Positions 43,048 to 51,820 of a DNA stretch of 64,000 nucleotides are shown piece by piece (the first letter of the stretch is position 1; the number at the start of each line of letters is the position of its first letter). Location: the NCBI RefSeq assembly GCF_020524025.1, contig NZ_JAIVKN010000001.1, forward strand, positions 434,001 to 498,000, in the 5' to 3' direction. The position numbers and the translations under genes are program-made. The stretch comes from Halobacillus litoralis. Its GTDB lineage: Bacteria; Bacillota; Bacilli; Bacillales; Halobacillaceae. Below the pieces are notes generated by a model. The model was not told where the DNA came from. It made no database searches and saw only the letters and a program-made list of their open reading frames with translations.

Positions 43048-43075
43048 TGTAAAGCGCTTTCATTATATGTATAAT
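43048..43075 (+). promoter_or_regulatory. Promoter of the lacI-type gene with overlapping cre-like site
   Basis: TTGTAA at 43048-43053, 16 bases, then TATAAT at 43070-43075. GTAAAGCGCTTTCA (43049-43062), read on the other strand as TGAAAGCGCTTTAC, fits a CcpA cre and covers the -35 and spacer, so glucose repression is plausible. Confidence 0.6.
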
Positions 43076-43094
43076 ACGAATCAAGTTAAAAAAT

Positions 43095-43108
43095 CCAAAA
43101 CGTTTTGG
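43095..43108 (+). promoter_or_regulatory. LacI-type operator before its own gene
   Basis: CCAAAACGTTTTGG is a perfect 14-bp palindrome with the central CG usual for LacI-family sites, 20 bases after the -10. It matches the two sites after the lacI-type gene, pointing to autoregulation. Confidence 0.7.
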
Positions 43109-43125
43109 AAGTGATTATTTAGGCT

Positions 43126-44139
43126 ATGGCAACCATCAAAAATATTGCAAAACTCGCCGGAGTTTCTGTTACAACAGTATCAAGAGCTTTGAACGGATAT
43201 CCTGATGTAAATGAGAATACAAGAAAGCGTATAGAAGAAATTGCAAAAGAGATCGAATACAGTCCGAACGCTTTGGCTAGAAGTCTTGTGATGAATAAGA
43301 CTAAGACTATTGGATTACTGGTATCTGGTCTTTCACGGGAAGGTGCAAAGGATAACATTGTATTCGACGTGCTGACAGGTATTAATGAATTCTGCGGTGA
43401 GGAAGAATATGACCTTGTTCTTTTTAATACGACTACCTCGAAGCAGAAGGAAAAGACCTATGCTCAACTATGCAGAGAGCGTCGGGTAGAAGGAGTCATT
43501 GTTCAAGGAATCAAAAATGATGATCCTTACCTTCAAGAGATCTTTGACAGCAATATCCCATGCGTTCTCATTGATGTTCCCGTCGAGAGTGAAACTGCAG
43601 GGTACGTCACAACGGATAACGTTGATGGATTAATGAAAGCAGTCAGGCATCTTGTAGAGCTTGGACATGAAAACATAGCCATGATGAATGGACATGATCA
43701 GGCCTTTGTAAGTAAAGAACGATTCAAAGGATTTGAGCTCGGGATGAGGGAAGCTGGCCTTTCGGTACGCAAAGAATGGGTTTGCAACGGGGAATACAGT
43801 GAAAAAAAAGCTGAGAAAGTAGCGTTGGAACTGTTAACCGCTTACCCTGAGATTACCGCAGTTGTCTGTGCAAGTGATCTTATGGCACTTGGGGTAGTAC
43901 GTGCAGCTGAACATCTGGGACGAAAAGTGCCTGATCTATTATCAGTAACCGGTTATGACGACATTACACTTGCGTCATACGTGACGCCGGCTCTTACGAC
44001 GGTGGGACAGGATTGGTTCCGAATGGGATATGCCGCCGCAGATCTGCTGCTTAGTATTCTCCAACATAAATCGGGGGAAAGAGCACGATTAATTGAAAAT
44101 GAATTAAAAATAAGAAATACAACAAAAGAAAAACAATAA
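43126..44139 (+). CDS. LacI-family transcriptional regulator
   Basis: The 337-residue repressor has an N-terminal LacI helix-turn-helix and hinge (TIKNIAKLAGVSVTTVSRALNGYPDVNENTRKRI, SPNALARSLV) and a periplasmic-binding-protein-like effector domain (about 60-330) with VTGYDDITLASYVTPALTTVGQD. It should bind the CCAAAACG-TTTCGG boxes flanking its gene and release them on binding a sugar imported by the downstream transporter. The ATG has a weak ribosome site (TTAGG). Confidence 0.92.
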   Translation: MATIKNIAKLAGVSVTTVSRALNGYPDVNENTRKRIEEIAKEIEYSPNALARSLVMNKTKTIGLLVSGLSREGAKDNIVFDVLTGINEFCGEEEYDLVLFNTTTSKQKEKTYAQLCRERRVEGVIVQGIKNDDPYLQEIFDSNIPCVLIDVPVESETAGYVTTDNVDGLMKAVRHLVELGHENIAMMNGHDQAFVSKERFKGFELGMREAGLSVRKEWVCNGEYSEKKAEKVALELLTAYPEITAVVCASDLMALGVVRAAEHLGRKVPDLLSVTGYDDITLASYVTPALTTVGQDWFRMGYAAADLLLSILQHKSGERARLIENELKIRNTTKEKQ

Positions 44140-44153
44140 TTTTTTTGATATTA

Positions 44154-44168
44154 CCCAAAACGTTTCGG
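44154..44168 (+). promoter_or_regulatory. LacI-type operator 2
   Basis: CCCAAAACGTTTCGG lies 14 bases after the lacI-type stop. It shares CCAAAACGTTT with the palindrome at 43095. Confidence 0.65.
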
Positions 44169-44189
44169 TATATTTTTTTTCAGCAAAAT

Positions 44190-44204
44190 CCAAAACGTTT
44201 CGGG
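44190..44204 (+). promoter_or_regulatory. LacI-type operator 3
   Basis: CCAAAACGTTTCGGG repeats operator 2 some 36 bases on, immediately before the ribosome site of the debranching-type gene. Paired operators here suggest separate control of the glycosidase-importer genes. Confidence 0.65.
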
Positions 44205-44219
44205 TGGAGGGGGATATGT

Positions 44220-46334
44220 ATGGATTACCGTGTATTAAAGGATAATGAGTTATTTTTACTTACTGATAAGAGTGGAGATATTCCACGTGATCATCCGTAT
44301 GGTCTTGGATTGTACAAGCAGGACACTCGGTTTTTAAGCGAAATGTCGCTGACGATTAACCGAGAACCATTAATCCTATTGAAATCCGAGGCGGGTGGAA
44401 CCTATGAATCTTCTATGTTGTTAACTAACCCGCATATGGAAGAGGATGGAGAAATCGAGCTGTGGAGAGAATCGATAGAGATCGAAAGGTTCCGTTACAT
44501 TTCGGATGACGTTCTTTATGAAACGATTCAAGCGAAAAGCTACTATCCAACACCTGTCAGTTTTTCATTGGAACTATCGTTTGAAGCGGACTTTGCTGAC
44601 ATGTTTATCATTCGCGGTTTTCAACATGGTGAAGTCGGCACAAAGCAGGAAACGAAAGTAGAAGATGACCGGTTAATCTTCGGTTACGAGGGTTCAGATC
44701 AATTGAATCGCTCTACTCAGGTAATTTGGGAGCCGACTTCAGGGGCTCATGCAGAAGGAAGCACAATTACGTTTCCATTTGAATTGGTTCATGAAGAAGT
44801 AAAGGAAGTGACGGTGCGGGTCGTCCCTCTCGTCGGTGAAGAAAAGAAAGAGGCCCTTCCTGCTTCTGAAGCTCATCAGAACCTTAAAAAAACTTACGAG
44901 GAGTGGAACGATACCATCACGAAAGTTATCACCGATCATACTCCGTTGAACCGATTGATAGAACGGGGGGTTCAGGATCTTCGAGCTTTGTCTACTGATG
45001 TCGGTTTCGGGTCATTCTTTGTGGCGGGGCTTCCCTGGTTTGGTGTTCCTTTCGGACGAGATAGTCTCATTGCAGCCCTTCAGACGCTTCCGTTCAAACC
45101 GGAGATTGCTAAAGGAACCTTACGTACGTTGGCCCATTATCAGGGCACTAAGAAAGATGAATGGCGAGATGAAGAACCTGGAAAAATCATGCACGAAATT
45201 CGCTATGGTGAGTTGGCAAATACCAATCAGGTTCCGTTCACTCCTTACTATGGAACGATTGATGCAACACCGCTGTTTCTTATCCTGTTAACAGAATATG
45301 TTAGATGGTCGAAAGATCTGGAGTTGTTTAAAGAACTTCTACCAAATGTTGAAAGCGCTCTCGAGTGGATTGATCAATATGGAGATCGTGATGGGGATGG
45401 GTTTATCGAGTATCATCAGGAATCGAGTAAAGGCATTGCCAATCAAGGATGGAAGGACTCAGCAGATTCAATTGTCCATCGAAACGGGGCGTATGCCAAA
45501 TCACCAATCGCTTTAGCCGAGGTTCAAGGGTATGTGTACCAGGGACGAATCGGAATTGCAGAGCTGTACGAAGCCGCGGGATCTTCTAAAAAAGCGGAAA
45601 AGCTGAACGCTCAGGCAGCCGACTTAAAGAAAAAGTTCAATGAATCTTTCTGGATGGATGATGTCGGTTATTACGCCATTGCTCTCGATGAACACAAAAA
45701 ACAGGTGGGTACGATTACATCCAACCCCGGACATGTGTTGTATTCCGGATTGATTGATGAAGATAAACGGAGACAAGTGCTGGATTCCCTTGTTTCCTCC
45801 ACGATGTTCTCGGGATATGGAATCCGCACGATGGCGGAAGGAGAAGCCGGATATAATCCAATGAGCTATCACGATGGAAGTGTCTGGCCGCATGATAACA
45901 GCATGATTCTGCTTGGAATGGGATATGTTCAAGGACACGAGCAGGCCAACATTGTCATAGAGGGACTGATAGAGGCATCGCGTTCGTTTGAATATCAACG
46001 CTTGCCAGAATTGTTCTGTGGATATGGGAAGGAAGAAGGAAAGCCGGTCCCTTACCCGGTTGCTTGTTCCCCACAAGCCTGGGCTGCAGGAACGCCTTTA
46101 ACATTTATCCGCACGATGCTTGGATTGTATCCCACGTATGACAGCCGAACAATTACACTTTCTCCAAGCTTCGTAAACGGCTTGAATGAAATGTCCGTAC
46201 AGGACCTGCCATTAGCCGGGGGAAGGGTCTCCTTTACCATCAAACGAAACGAAGGTCAGTACGAAATCGACGTTACAGAGAACACGACTGGTTTAAATGT
46301 AAGTCTTTACTCAGACTCAAAAATTCATGTATAA
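44220..46334 (+). CDS. Glycogen-debranching-type glycoside hydrolase (amylo-alpha-1,6-glucosidase-like)
   Basis: The 704-residue protein has an N-terminal beta domain of the GDE_N_bis type (DYRVLKDNELFLLTDKSGDI...GLGLYKQDTRFLSEMSL) and an (alpha/alpha)6 catalytic barrel: FVAGLPWFGVPFGRDSLIA, YGTIDATPLFLIL, GDGFIEYHQES with a likely acid Glu, NQGWKDSADSI, and SYHDGSVWPHDNSMI. It is cytoplasmic and probably hydrolyses alpha-glycosidic bonds of an imported oligosaccharide; the exact linkage is unknown. The ATG at 44220 follows GGAGGGGG. Genes for binding protein and permeases follow. Confidence 0.85.
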   Translation: MDYRVLKDNELFLLTDKSGDIPRDHPYGLGLYKQDTRFLSEMSLTINREPLILLKSEAGGTYESSMLLTNPHMEEDGEIELWRESIEIERFRYISDDVLYETIQAKSYYPTPVSFSLELSFEADFADMFIIRGFQHGEVGTKQETKVEDDRLIFGYEGSDQLNRSTQVIWEPTSGAHAEGSTITFPFELVHEEVKEVTVRVVPLVGEEKKEALPASEAHQNLKKTYEEWNDTITKVITDHTPLNRLIERGVQDLRALSTDVGFGSFFVAGLPWFGVPFGRDSLIAALQTLPFKPEIAKGTLRTLAHYQGTKKDEWRDEEPGKIMHEIRYGELANTNQVPFTPYYGTIDATPLFLILLTEYVRWSKDLELFKELLPNVESALEWIDQYGDRDGDGFIEYHQESSKGIANQGWKDSADSIVHRNGAYAKSPIALAEVQGYVYQGRIGIAELYEAAGSSKKAEKLNAQAADLKKKFNESFWMDDVGYYAIALDEHKKQVGTITSNPGHVLYSGLIDEDKRRQVLDSLVSSTMFSGYGIRTMAEGEAGYNPMSYHDGSVWPHDNSMILLGMGYVQGHEQANIVIEGLIEASRSFEYQRLPELFCGYGKEEGKPVPYPVACSPQAWAAGTPLTFIRTMLGLYPTYDSRTITLSPSFVNGLNEMSVQDLPLAGGRVSFTIKRNEGQYEIDVTENTTGLNVSLYSDSKIHV

Positions 46335-46356
46335 AACTATTTGAAGGAGTGGATTA

Positions 46357-47640
46357 ATGATGAAATTTAACAAAATGCTGGCGGCTGTAGGTGTCACGGG
46401 AATGTTAGTAGGAACTGCTCTTGCGGGATGCAGCAGTGATTCTTCCGGTGATGGTGGATCAAGCGATGGTGAACAGGTAACCGTAGAACTTGCGGGGTGG
46501 GGAAGTACTCCTGAAGAAAAGGAATTGTTAAATCAGACACTTCAAGAGTTTGAAGACGCTCATCCGAATATTAAAGTCGAACACGAAGTAATTGCCGATC
46601 AATACATGGATGTGATGAAAACACGTCTTGTTGGTGGAGAAGCTGCAGATGTGTTCTATCTTGACGCCTTTGAAGCTCCAGGGCTTGCCAAAACTGGTGT
46701 GCTTGAGCCTCTTAATGATTACATAACAGATGAATTCGATGTAGATGACTTCCAGGACCCGCTGCTCAATGCTTTCAAATTTGATGACAAACAGTATGGT
46801 TTTCCGAAAGACTTTTCCACCCTTGCTTTGTTCTATGATAAAAAAGCCTTTGAAGAAGCGGGGCTTGAAGGACCTCCAAAAACGTGGGATGAACTTAGGG
46901 AATATGCTGAAAAACTGACAGTAGATGAGGATGGGGACGGACAACCAGATCAATACGGACTTGGTTTTTCTTCTGAACTTGCCCGTCAATTCTATAAACT
47001 CCAGCCATACGGAGCGAATGTAGTTAACGAGAACGATGAAGCTGCTTTTGCAAGTGATCACGCCATTGATGCACTAAAACCAATCGTTGATATGAAGCAG
47101 AATAAAATTGCTGCTCTTCCATCTGATGTCGGAACAGACTGGGGCGGAGATATGTTCGGGCAGGGGAAAGCAGCGATGGTGATTGAGGGCAATTGGACTG
47201 TTCCGTTCCTTGAAAACAACTTCTCAGATAAGGACTATGCAACAGCTGAACTCCCAACCGTCAATGGAGAAAAAGCAACAGCTGCATTTACGGTCGCCTA
47301 CGTCATGAACAAACAATCAGAAGTGAAAGACGCTGCCTGGGAATTGATTTCCTATCTTACTGGTAAAGAAGGAATGAAAACGTGGACAAGTAAAGGCCTT
47401 GCGCTTCCGACGCGTGAATCGGTAGCCGCTGAGCTTGGATTTGATGAGGACCCTATTCGAAAAGCGTTCGTTGAGGGAGCGTCTTATGCTCAGCCGTGGC
47501 AGGCAGGACCAAATCTTCCAACCATCAACAACAACTTTAACAACCAGTTCACGAGTGCCCTGCTTGGAGATCAGTCCCTTGAGGAAGCCTTGAAGAAAGC
47601 TCAAGAAACGGCGAACAAGGAGATCAAAGCATCGAACTAA
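46357..47640 (+). CDS. Sugar ABC transporter substrate-binding lipoprotein (second locus)
   Basis: A 427-residue family 1 solute-binding protein with a lipoprotein signal (NKMLAAVGVTGMLVGTALAGC, lipidated Cys 25), a Ser/Gly/Asp linker, then VTVELAGWGSTPEEKELLNQ, DVFYLDAFEAPGLAKTG and GKAAMVIEGNWTVPFLE, typical of maltodextrin-like binding proteins. It lies 22 bases after the glycosidase gene, in the same operon. GGAG is seven bases from the ATG. Confidence 0.9.
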   Translation: MMKFNKMLAAVGVTGMLVGTALAGCSSDSSGDGGSSDGEQVTVELAGWGSTPEEKELLNQTLQEFEDAHPNIKVEHEVIADQYMDVMKTRLVGGEAADVFYLDAFEAPGLAKTGVLEPLNDYITDEFDVDDFQDPLLNAFKFDDKQYGFPKDFSTLALFYDKKAFEEAGLEGPPKTWDELREYAEKLTVDEDGDGQPDQYGLGFSSELARQFYKLQPYGANVVNENDEAAFASDHAIDALKPIVDMKQNKIAALPSDVGTDWGGDMFGQGKAAMVIEGNWTVPFLENNFSDKDYATAELPTVNGEKATAAFTVAYVMNKQSEVKDAAWELISYLTGKEGMKTWTSKGLALPTRESVAAELGFDEDPIRKAFVEGASYAQPWQAGPNLPTINNNFNNQFTSALLGDQSLEEALKKAQETANKEIKASN

Positions 47641-47670
47641 TCAGCTCGAAGAAGGTGGTCTGATGGATCA

Positions 47671-47698
47671 GTAGGAAGGAATCTTATTTCCTTCCTAC
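47671..47698 (+). promoter_or_regulatory. Intercistronic hairpin after the second binding-protein gene
   Basis: GTAGGAAGGAAT pairs with ATTTCCTTCCTAC around a short loop, with no T tract. It sits at the same place (binding protein to first permease) as the hairpin at 8893 in the other sugar operon. Confidence 0.6.
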
Positions 47699-47762
47699 AC
47701 CCTTCATGTTTTTGCTTAAAGGAAGTCGGCAAAATGGTATCAAGAATGAAAGAGGTGGCGGT

Positions 47763-48731
47763 ATGGAACCGGCTAGAAAAGAAACCCCTGCTCATGAAGA
47801 AAGACAGTCGAAACCTCCGAAAAAAGGAAAACGGCCGAAGCGATACATGAGTAAAGGAATGAAAGAAGGACTTTCGGGCTATTTGTTTATGTCTCCGACG
47901 ATTTTTACAATTGGAGTATTTGTTGTTATCCCTATCATTTATGCCTTTTATTTATCCTTAAATGATGTACAGCTGCTCGGAGGTATCGGCTATGAATTTA
48001 TCGGACTTGAAAACTATACCCGAACATTGGACGATACAAGGGCTATAATAGCCCTTAAAAACACTGCAGAATATGTGCTCATTGTGGTACCCGTTCAAAC
48101 GTGTCTAGCTTTATTACTCGCGGCAGCCTTAAATTCAGATATTCGGGGAAAAAATGCGTTTCGAATTATTTTCTTCCTGCCAACGGTAACGTCTTCTGCG
48201 GTCCTTACCATTATTTTTATGTGGATGTACAATCCAGATGGTTTAATCAACTCGTTTCTTTCGTTTTTAAGTCTCCCAACGTATAACTGGCTGGCGGACC
48301 CTGATATTGCTCTGAAGTCAATTATGATTATGAACATCTGGGCAACCGCGCCATTCTTTATGGTCATTTACCTGGCTGCGATGCAGGATATCTCTGATTC
48401 CGTATATGAGGCGGCTACCATCGATGGAGCCAACTGGTGGCAGAAATTCATCTTTATTACGGTTCCTATCCTGAAACCTGTGACGTTCTTCGTCGTTGTA
48501 ATGGGAGTTATTGGAACCTTCCAGTTGTTTGATCAGTCTTACATCTTCTCGGGTGGATCGGGTGGCCCGAATAACTCAACATTGACTGTTGTCCTGTTGA
48601 TCTATCAATACGCCTTTAAATCTCTTGATATGGGGTATGCTTCAGCGCTTGCTGTCGTGCTTGCCTTCATCATTATGATTGTAACGATCATCCAGAAGAA
48701 ATTCTTCGGTGAGGAAAAACTTCATGACTAA
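47763..48731 (+). CDS. Sugar ABC transporter permease (MalF type, second locus)
   Basis: A 322-residue permease with a charged N-terminal tail (KETPAHEERQSKPPKKGKRPKR) and six helices. The EAA loop is YEAATIDGANWWQKFIFITVPILKP. The ATG at 47763 follows AGAGGTGG; the frame from 47706 has no ribosome site. It forms a pair with the next permease. Confidence 0.9.
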   Translation: MEPARKETPAHEERQSKPPKKGKRPKRYMSKGMKEGLSGYLFMSPTIFTIGVFVVIPIIYAFYLSLNDVQLLGGIGYEFIGLENYTRTLDDTRAIIALKNTAEYVLIVVPVQTCLALLLAAALNSDIRGKNAFRIIFFLPTVTSSAVLTIIFMWMYNPDGLINSFLSFLSLPTYNWLADPDIALKSIMIMNIWATAPFFMVIYLAAMQDISDSVYEAATIDGANWWQKFIFITVPILKPVTFFVVVMGVIGTFQLFDQSYIFSGGSGGPNNSTLTVVLLIYQYAFKSLDMGYASALAVVLAFIIMIVTIIQKKFFGEEKLHD

Positions 48732-48743
48732 GGGAGGAGAACA

Positions 48744-49565
48744 ATGAAGAAGAAAACATTTACGAAGCCATTTGTGTACGGAATATTAATCATATACGCC
48801 GTAGTTACCTTTATGCCTTTTCTATGGGCGATCCTTTCTTCCTTTAAGCCTTTAGAAGAGATTGTATCAGGCATCACGTTCTTCCCTGAGAACTTTACCT
48901 TCAATAACTATACAGAGATTTTCTCAAGGGAACCGCTTTTTCTAAGATGGATGTTCAATTCTCTTTTTATTACGGCCTTTATGGTCGTCTTGAATATCAT
49001 CTTCAACTCGATGGCGGGCTATGCCCTGGCGCGGGTGAAATTCGCTGGTCGCAAGTTCTGGTTCTTTCTTATCTTAGTCGTATTGATGATTCCTTTCCAA
49101 GTTACTTTAATTCCTAGTTATCTCATTTTGAAGGCTTTCGGCTGGCTGGATACATATCAGGGACTCATTATTCCAGGTATGGTGAATGCCACCTTCATTT
49201 TTATGATGAGACAGTTCTTCCTAAACTTCCCTAAAGAATTGGAGGAAGCGGCACAGATGGACGGCCTCAGCCGAATGGGGACATTCTTCAAGATTGTCAT
49301 GCCTCTGGCGAAGCCTGCCCTCGCTGCTCAGGCCGTATTCATTTTTATGTCTTCCTGGAACGACTTTATGAGACCGCTGATTATTATGTCTTCCGAAGAA
49401 ATGTTCACGCTGACTCTCGGATTAAATTCATTTAAAGGGCAGTACATCAGCTTCTGGAATTTAATCATGGCAGCGTCGACGCTAATGACTATTCCTTCGC
49501 TCTTAATTTATGCGTTCTTTAACCGCTATTTCATTAAGGGTGTTACGTTTACAGGTGGAAAATAA
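48744..49565 (+). CDS. Sugar ABC transporter permease (MalG type, second locus)
   Basis: A 273-residue permease with six helices, EAA loop LEEAAQMDGLSRMGTFFKIVMPLAKP and the C-terminal RYFIKGVTFTGGK. GGAGG precedes the ATG. No ATPase gene follows, as in the first sugar locus. Confidence 0.9.
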   Translation: MKKKTFTKPFVYGILIIYAVVTFMPFLWAILSSFKPLEEIVSGITFFPENFTFNNYTEIFSREPLFLRWMFNSLFITAFMVVLNIIFNSMAGYALARVKFAGRKFWFFLILVVLMIPFQVTLIPSYLILKAFGWLDTYQGLIIPGMVNATFIFMMRQFFLNFPKELEEAAQMDGLSRMGTFFKIVMPLAKPALAAQAVFIFMSSWNDFMRPLIIMSSEEMFTLTLGLNSFKGQYISFWNLIMAASTLMTIPSLLIYAFFNRYFIKGVTFTGGK

Positions 49566-49594
49566 GTGATGTCCCTTAAGCTTTATAGTGAACG

Positions 49595-49646
49595 ATAACC
49601 CGCATAACGGACCTTATATAAAAGGGCTCCGTTATTCGGGTTATTT
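49595..49646 (+). terminator. Terminator of the LacI-controlled operon
   Basis: ATAACCCGCATAACGGA pairs with TCCGTTATTCGGGTTAT (one mismatch), followed by a short T run. Confidence 0.7.
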
Positions 49647-49945
49647 CTATTTGATGTACCGTTAGCAAAACTCGAAAACGTACGCTAAGAGTTATGTAAA
49701 TGGTTGAAACAGATGATACCTTACATGGAGAAGATTCGAGAAGAACTTAAAAAGAATAGAGGTACAAAATAACTTATGTTCCGAAAGTCAATATGAAAAA
49801 AAGCGATTAACCATTTAAGTTAATAGACACCCTTAGTGTGTAAGGGATAGAATTTTTGAAACGAATCCAGTTTACAGCCGTAAGTAATGGAAGGATGATC
49901 TTTTTATGAATCCATTCACTTTAATAGCTGGCGAGGAGCATGAAT
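49647..49945 (+). other. Gap with a short peptide reading frame
   Basis: Between the terminator and the next gene I see a small CCCTTA/TAAGGG hairpin near 49830 and a 15-codon frame at 49906-49953 (MNPFTLIAGEEHEYE, AAGG upstream) whose stop overlaps the start of the following gene. A 25-codon stretch ending at about 49771 (KWLKQMIPYMEKIREELKK) looks like the end of a decayed gene. None is certain. Confidence 0.3.
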
Positions 49946-50104
49946 ATGAGTAAGTCAAAGTTCCGCGGGTTAGGAATTGTCCTTGGTGCAGGGATTGGCA
50001 CCAGCGTGGGAGTAGCTGTAAATCAACTGTCGGTTAGTCTTCCGTTAGGTATCGTGTTAGGGTTAGTTATTGGTTCCACCTTGGACAATCGGAGTAATTG
50101 GTAA
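49946..50104 (+). CDS. Small glycine-rich membrane protein
   Basis: A 52-residue product (MSKSKFRGLGIVLGAGIGTS to TLDNRSNW) with two short hydrophobic helices rich in Gly in a GxxxG pattern (GIVLGAGIG, GIVLGLVIG). It resembles small glycine-zipper proteins of Bacillaceae; no function is known. GAGGAG lies seven bases from the ATG. Confidence 0.55.
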   Translation: MSKSKFRGLGIVLGAGIGTSVGVAVNQLSVSLPLGIVLGLVIGSTLDNRSNW

Positions 50105-50139
50105 CATATCGGATTTATTACGCTCTAGGGGGATTGAAA

Positions 50140-50481
50140 ATGGAGAATATTCATGAGCTGACATCACTTGAAGAATGGCGGAATGTATGGAAACGTTCGA
50201 TGGAGACTCCGATATTAGTCTATAAACACAGCACAACCTGCTTGATCAGCGCTAGAGCTTTCAAACATCTGAAGACTTTCCAAAAGGGAGAGGAAGATAA
50301 TATAGACTGCTTTATTGTGAAGGTAATAGAGAACAGAAGAATATCCAATGAAATTGCAGAAGCTGCAAACATTCCTCATAAATCGCCTCAAATCCTCCTC
50401 ATAGATAAACAACAAGTTGTATGGAATACATCCCATTGGAAAATCACAGAAAAGCGGATACGAAAAGCCGTTCGTTTATGA
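50140..50481 (+). CDS. YtxJ-type bacilliredoxin-like protein
   Basis: The 113-residue thioredoxin-fold protein has STTCLISARAF, the single-Cys site of YtxJ proteins (usually TTCPIS), and PHKSPQILLIDKQQVVWNTSHWKIT near the end. YtxJ is thought to remove bacillithiol from S-bacillithiolated proteins. The usual Pro after Cys is replaced by Leu here. The ATG at 50140 follows AGGGGGA. Confidence 0.85.
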   Translation: MENIHELTSLEEWRNVWKRSMETPILVYKHSTTCLISARAFKHLKTFQKGEEDNIDCFIVKVIENRRISNEIAEAANIPHKSPQILLIDKQQVVWNTSHWKITEKRIRKAVRL

Positions 50482-50618
50482 TCAAGCATGGCAGCAAAGG
50501 GGTTGTCAGAAGGTGAACGTTCGTGTGTCGGCGTGGGCCTTACAAAATGGTTCACACAAAATGCCTCGAAATTAAATCTTGCAGGAATACAGCCCATCCG
50601 TTTAATTAGCCCCTTGAA

Positions 50619-50655
50619 AAAATAACTTCTACAAAATAGGAAGTTATTTTTTTTT
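50619..50655 (+). terminator. Rho-independent terminator
   Basis: AAAATAACTTCT pairs with AGGAAGTTATTTT and is followed by a long T tract. It separates ytxJ from the Fur-controlled reductase. The bases from 50482 to 50618 hold no gene that I can support. Confidence 0.75.
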
Positions 50656-50724
50656 GTCATTCCAGCAATAAACGTTAACTGAACCAATAATTTTAATGTA
50701 GGTACCTTATGGTTGGAAACTTAT

Positions 50725-50739
50725 TGATAATGATTATCA
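50725..50739 (+). promoter_or_regulatory. Fur box upstream of the ferredoxin-NADP reductase
   Basis: TGATAATGATTATCA is a perfect 7-1-7 Fur consensus, 47 bases before the start codon. It predicts induction under iron limitation. Confidence 0.85.
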
Positions 50740-50785
50740 GTTGCATTAAACTGTAATTACCAACGAAAAAGGGAGCGGTAGCAGT

Positions 50786-51820
50786 ATGCATGATGTAACC
50801 ATTATTGGTGGAGGTCCTGCTGGACTTTTTTCAGCGTTTTACAGCGGATTACGCAAAATGAAGACGAAAATCATAGAGAGCCATCCTTTCCTGGGTGGCA
50901 AAGTAAATGTTTATCCTGAAAAAATGGTTTGGGATCTCGGGGGTGTTCCACCGGTTTCCGGTCAACAGTTGATTGATCAACTCGTCGAACAGGGAAAGAC
51001 TTTTGATCCTGATATTGTACTTGGGGAAAAGGTGACGTCGATTGAGGAAGTGAACGGCGCATTTAAACTCCTGACAAGTTCCGGTCAGGAGCACTGGTCG
51101 AAAACGGTCATCGTCGCTGTCGGGGGAGGCATCATCGAACCGAAGAAGCTTGACATTAAAGGGGCAGAGAAATTTGAAGTCAGCAACCTGCATTATACAG
51201 TCCCATCGTTTCAACGGTTTGTCGAAAAACGCGTTCTTATTTCAGGTGGAAGTCATTCTGCGATTGACTGGGCAAATGAACTTGCTCCATTGGCCGAACA
51301 AGTGCACTTAGTCTACCGGAAAGAGGAATTGAAGGGTCACGAGGCGAGTATTGAATTACTGACCGAACAGGGGGTCCAGCTGCATGAGCAGTCCTCAATC
51401 CAAACGCTGGCGGCAGACCCGGACGGGCAGCACATTGATCAAGTGGTTCTCGAGCACCCCCACAATGGCATAAAGTCTGTTCAAGTCGATGAAGTCATCA
51501 TAAGTCATGGGTTCAATCGTGATTCTTCAATGCTTGATGAGAGTCCGATTGCATTAGATCGTGTGAAGGATTTTTTCGTAAAAGGGAATTCCCAAAGCGC
51601 TTCATCTGTACCTGGTCTATATGCTGCAGGGGACATTCTCCATCATGAAGGTAAGCTCCACTTAATCGCAGGTGCCTTCCAAGACGCAGCGAATGCGGTC
51701 AATCAAGCTAAGCTTTTCATTGATCCGGATGCAGCGGCGAGCGCGATGGTATCTTCTCATAACGAACGTTTGGATGAATACAATAAGAAGCTGAAAGAGA
51801 AACAAATGGCTGAAATCTAA
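50786..51820 (+). CDS. Ferredoxin/flavodoxin-NADP(+) reductase (YumC/YcgT type)
   Basis: The 344-residue flavoprotein has the FAD Rossmann motif TIIGGGPAGLFSAFYSGLR, a central NADPH Rossmann motif VLISGGSHSAIDWANEL, and the C-terminal FAD segment VPGLYAAGDILHHEGKLHLIAGAFQDAANAVNQ. It lacks the CXXC of thioredoxin reductases, so it belongs to the ferredoxin-NADP reductase type. The Fur box upstream makes it more like iron-stress YcgT than housekeeping YumC; it may supply electrons for iron release. GGGAGCGG precedes the ATG. Confidence 0.9.
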   Translation: MHDVTIIGGGPAGLFSAFYSGLRKMKTKIIESHPFLGGKVNVYPEKMVWDLGGVPPVSGQQLIDQLVEQGKTFDPDIVLGEKVTSIEEVNGAFKLLTSSGQEHWSKTVIVAVGGGIIEPKKLDIKGAEKFEVSNLHYTVPSFQRFVEKRVLISGGSHSAIDWANELAPLAEQVHLVYRKEELKGHEASIELLTEQGVQLHEQSSIQTLAADPDGQHIDQVVLEHPHNGIKSVQVDEVIISHGFNRDSSMLDESPIALDRVKDFFVKGNSQSASSVPGLYAAGDILHHEGKLHLIAGAFQDAANAVNQAKLFIDPDAAASAMVSSHNERLDEYNKKLKEKQMAEI

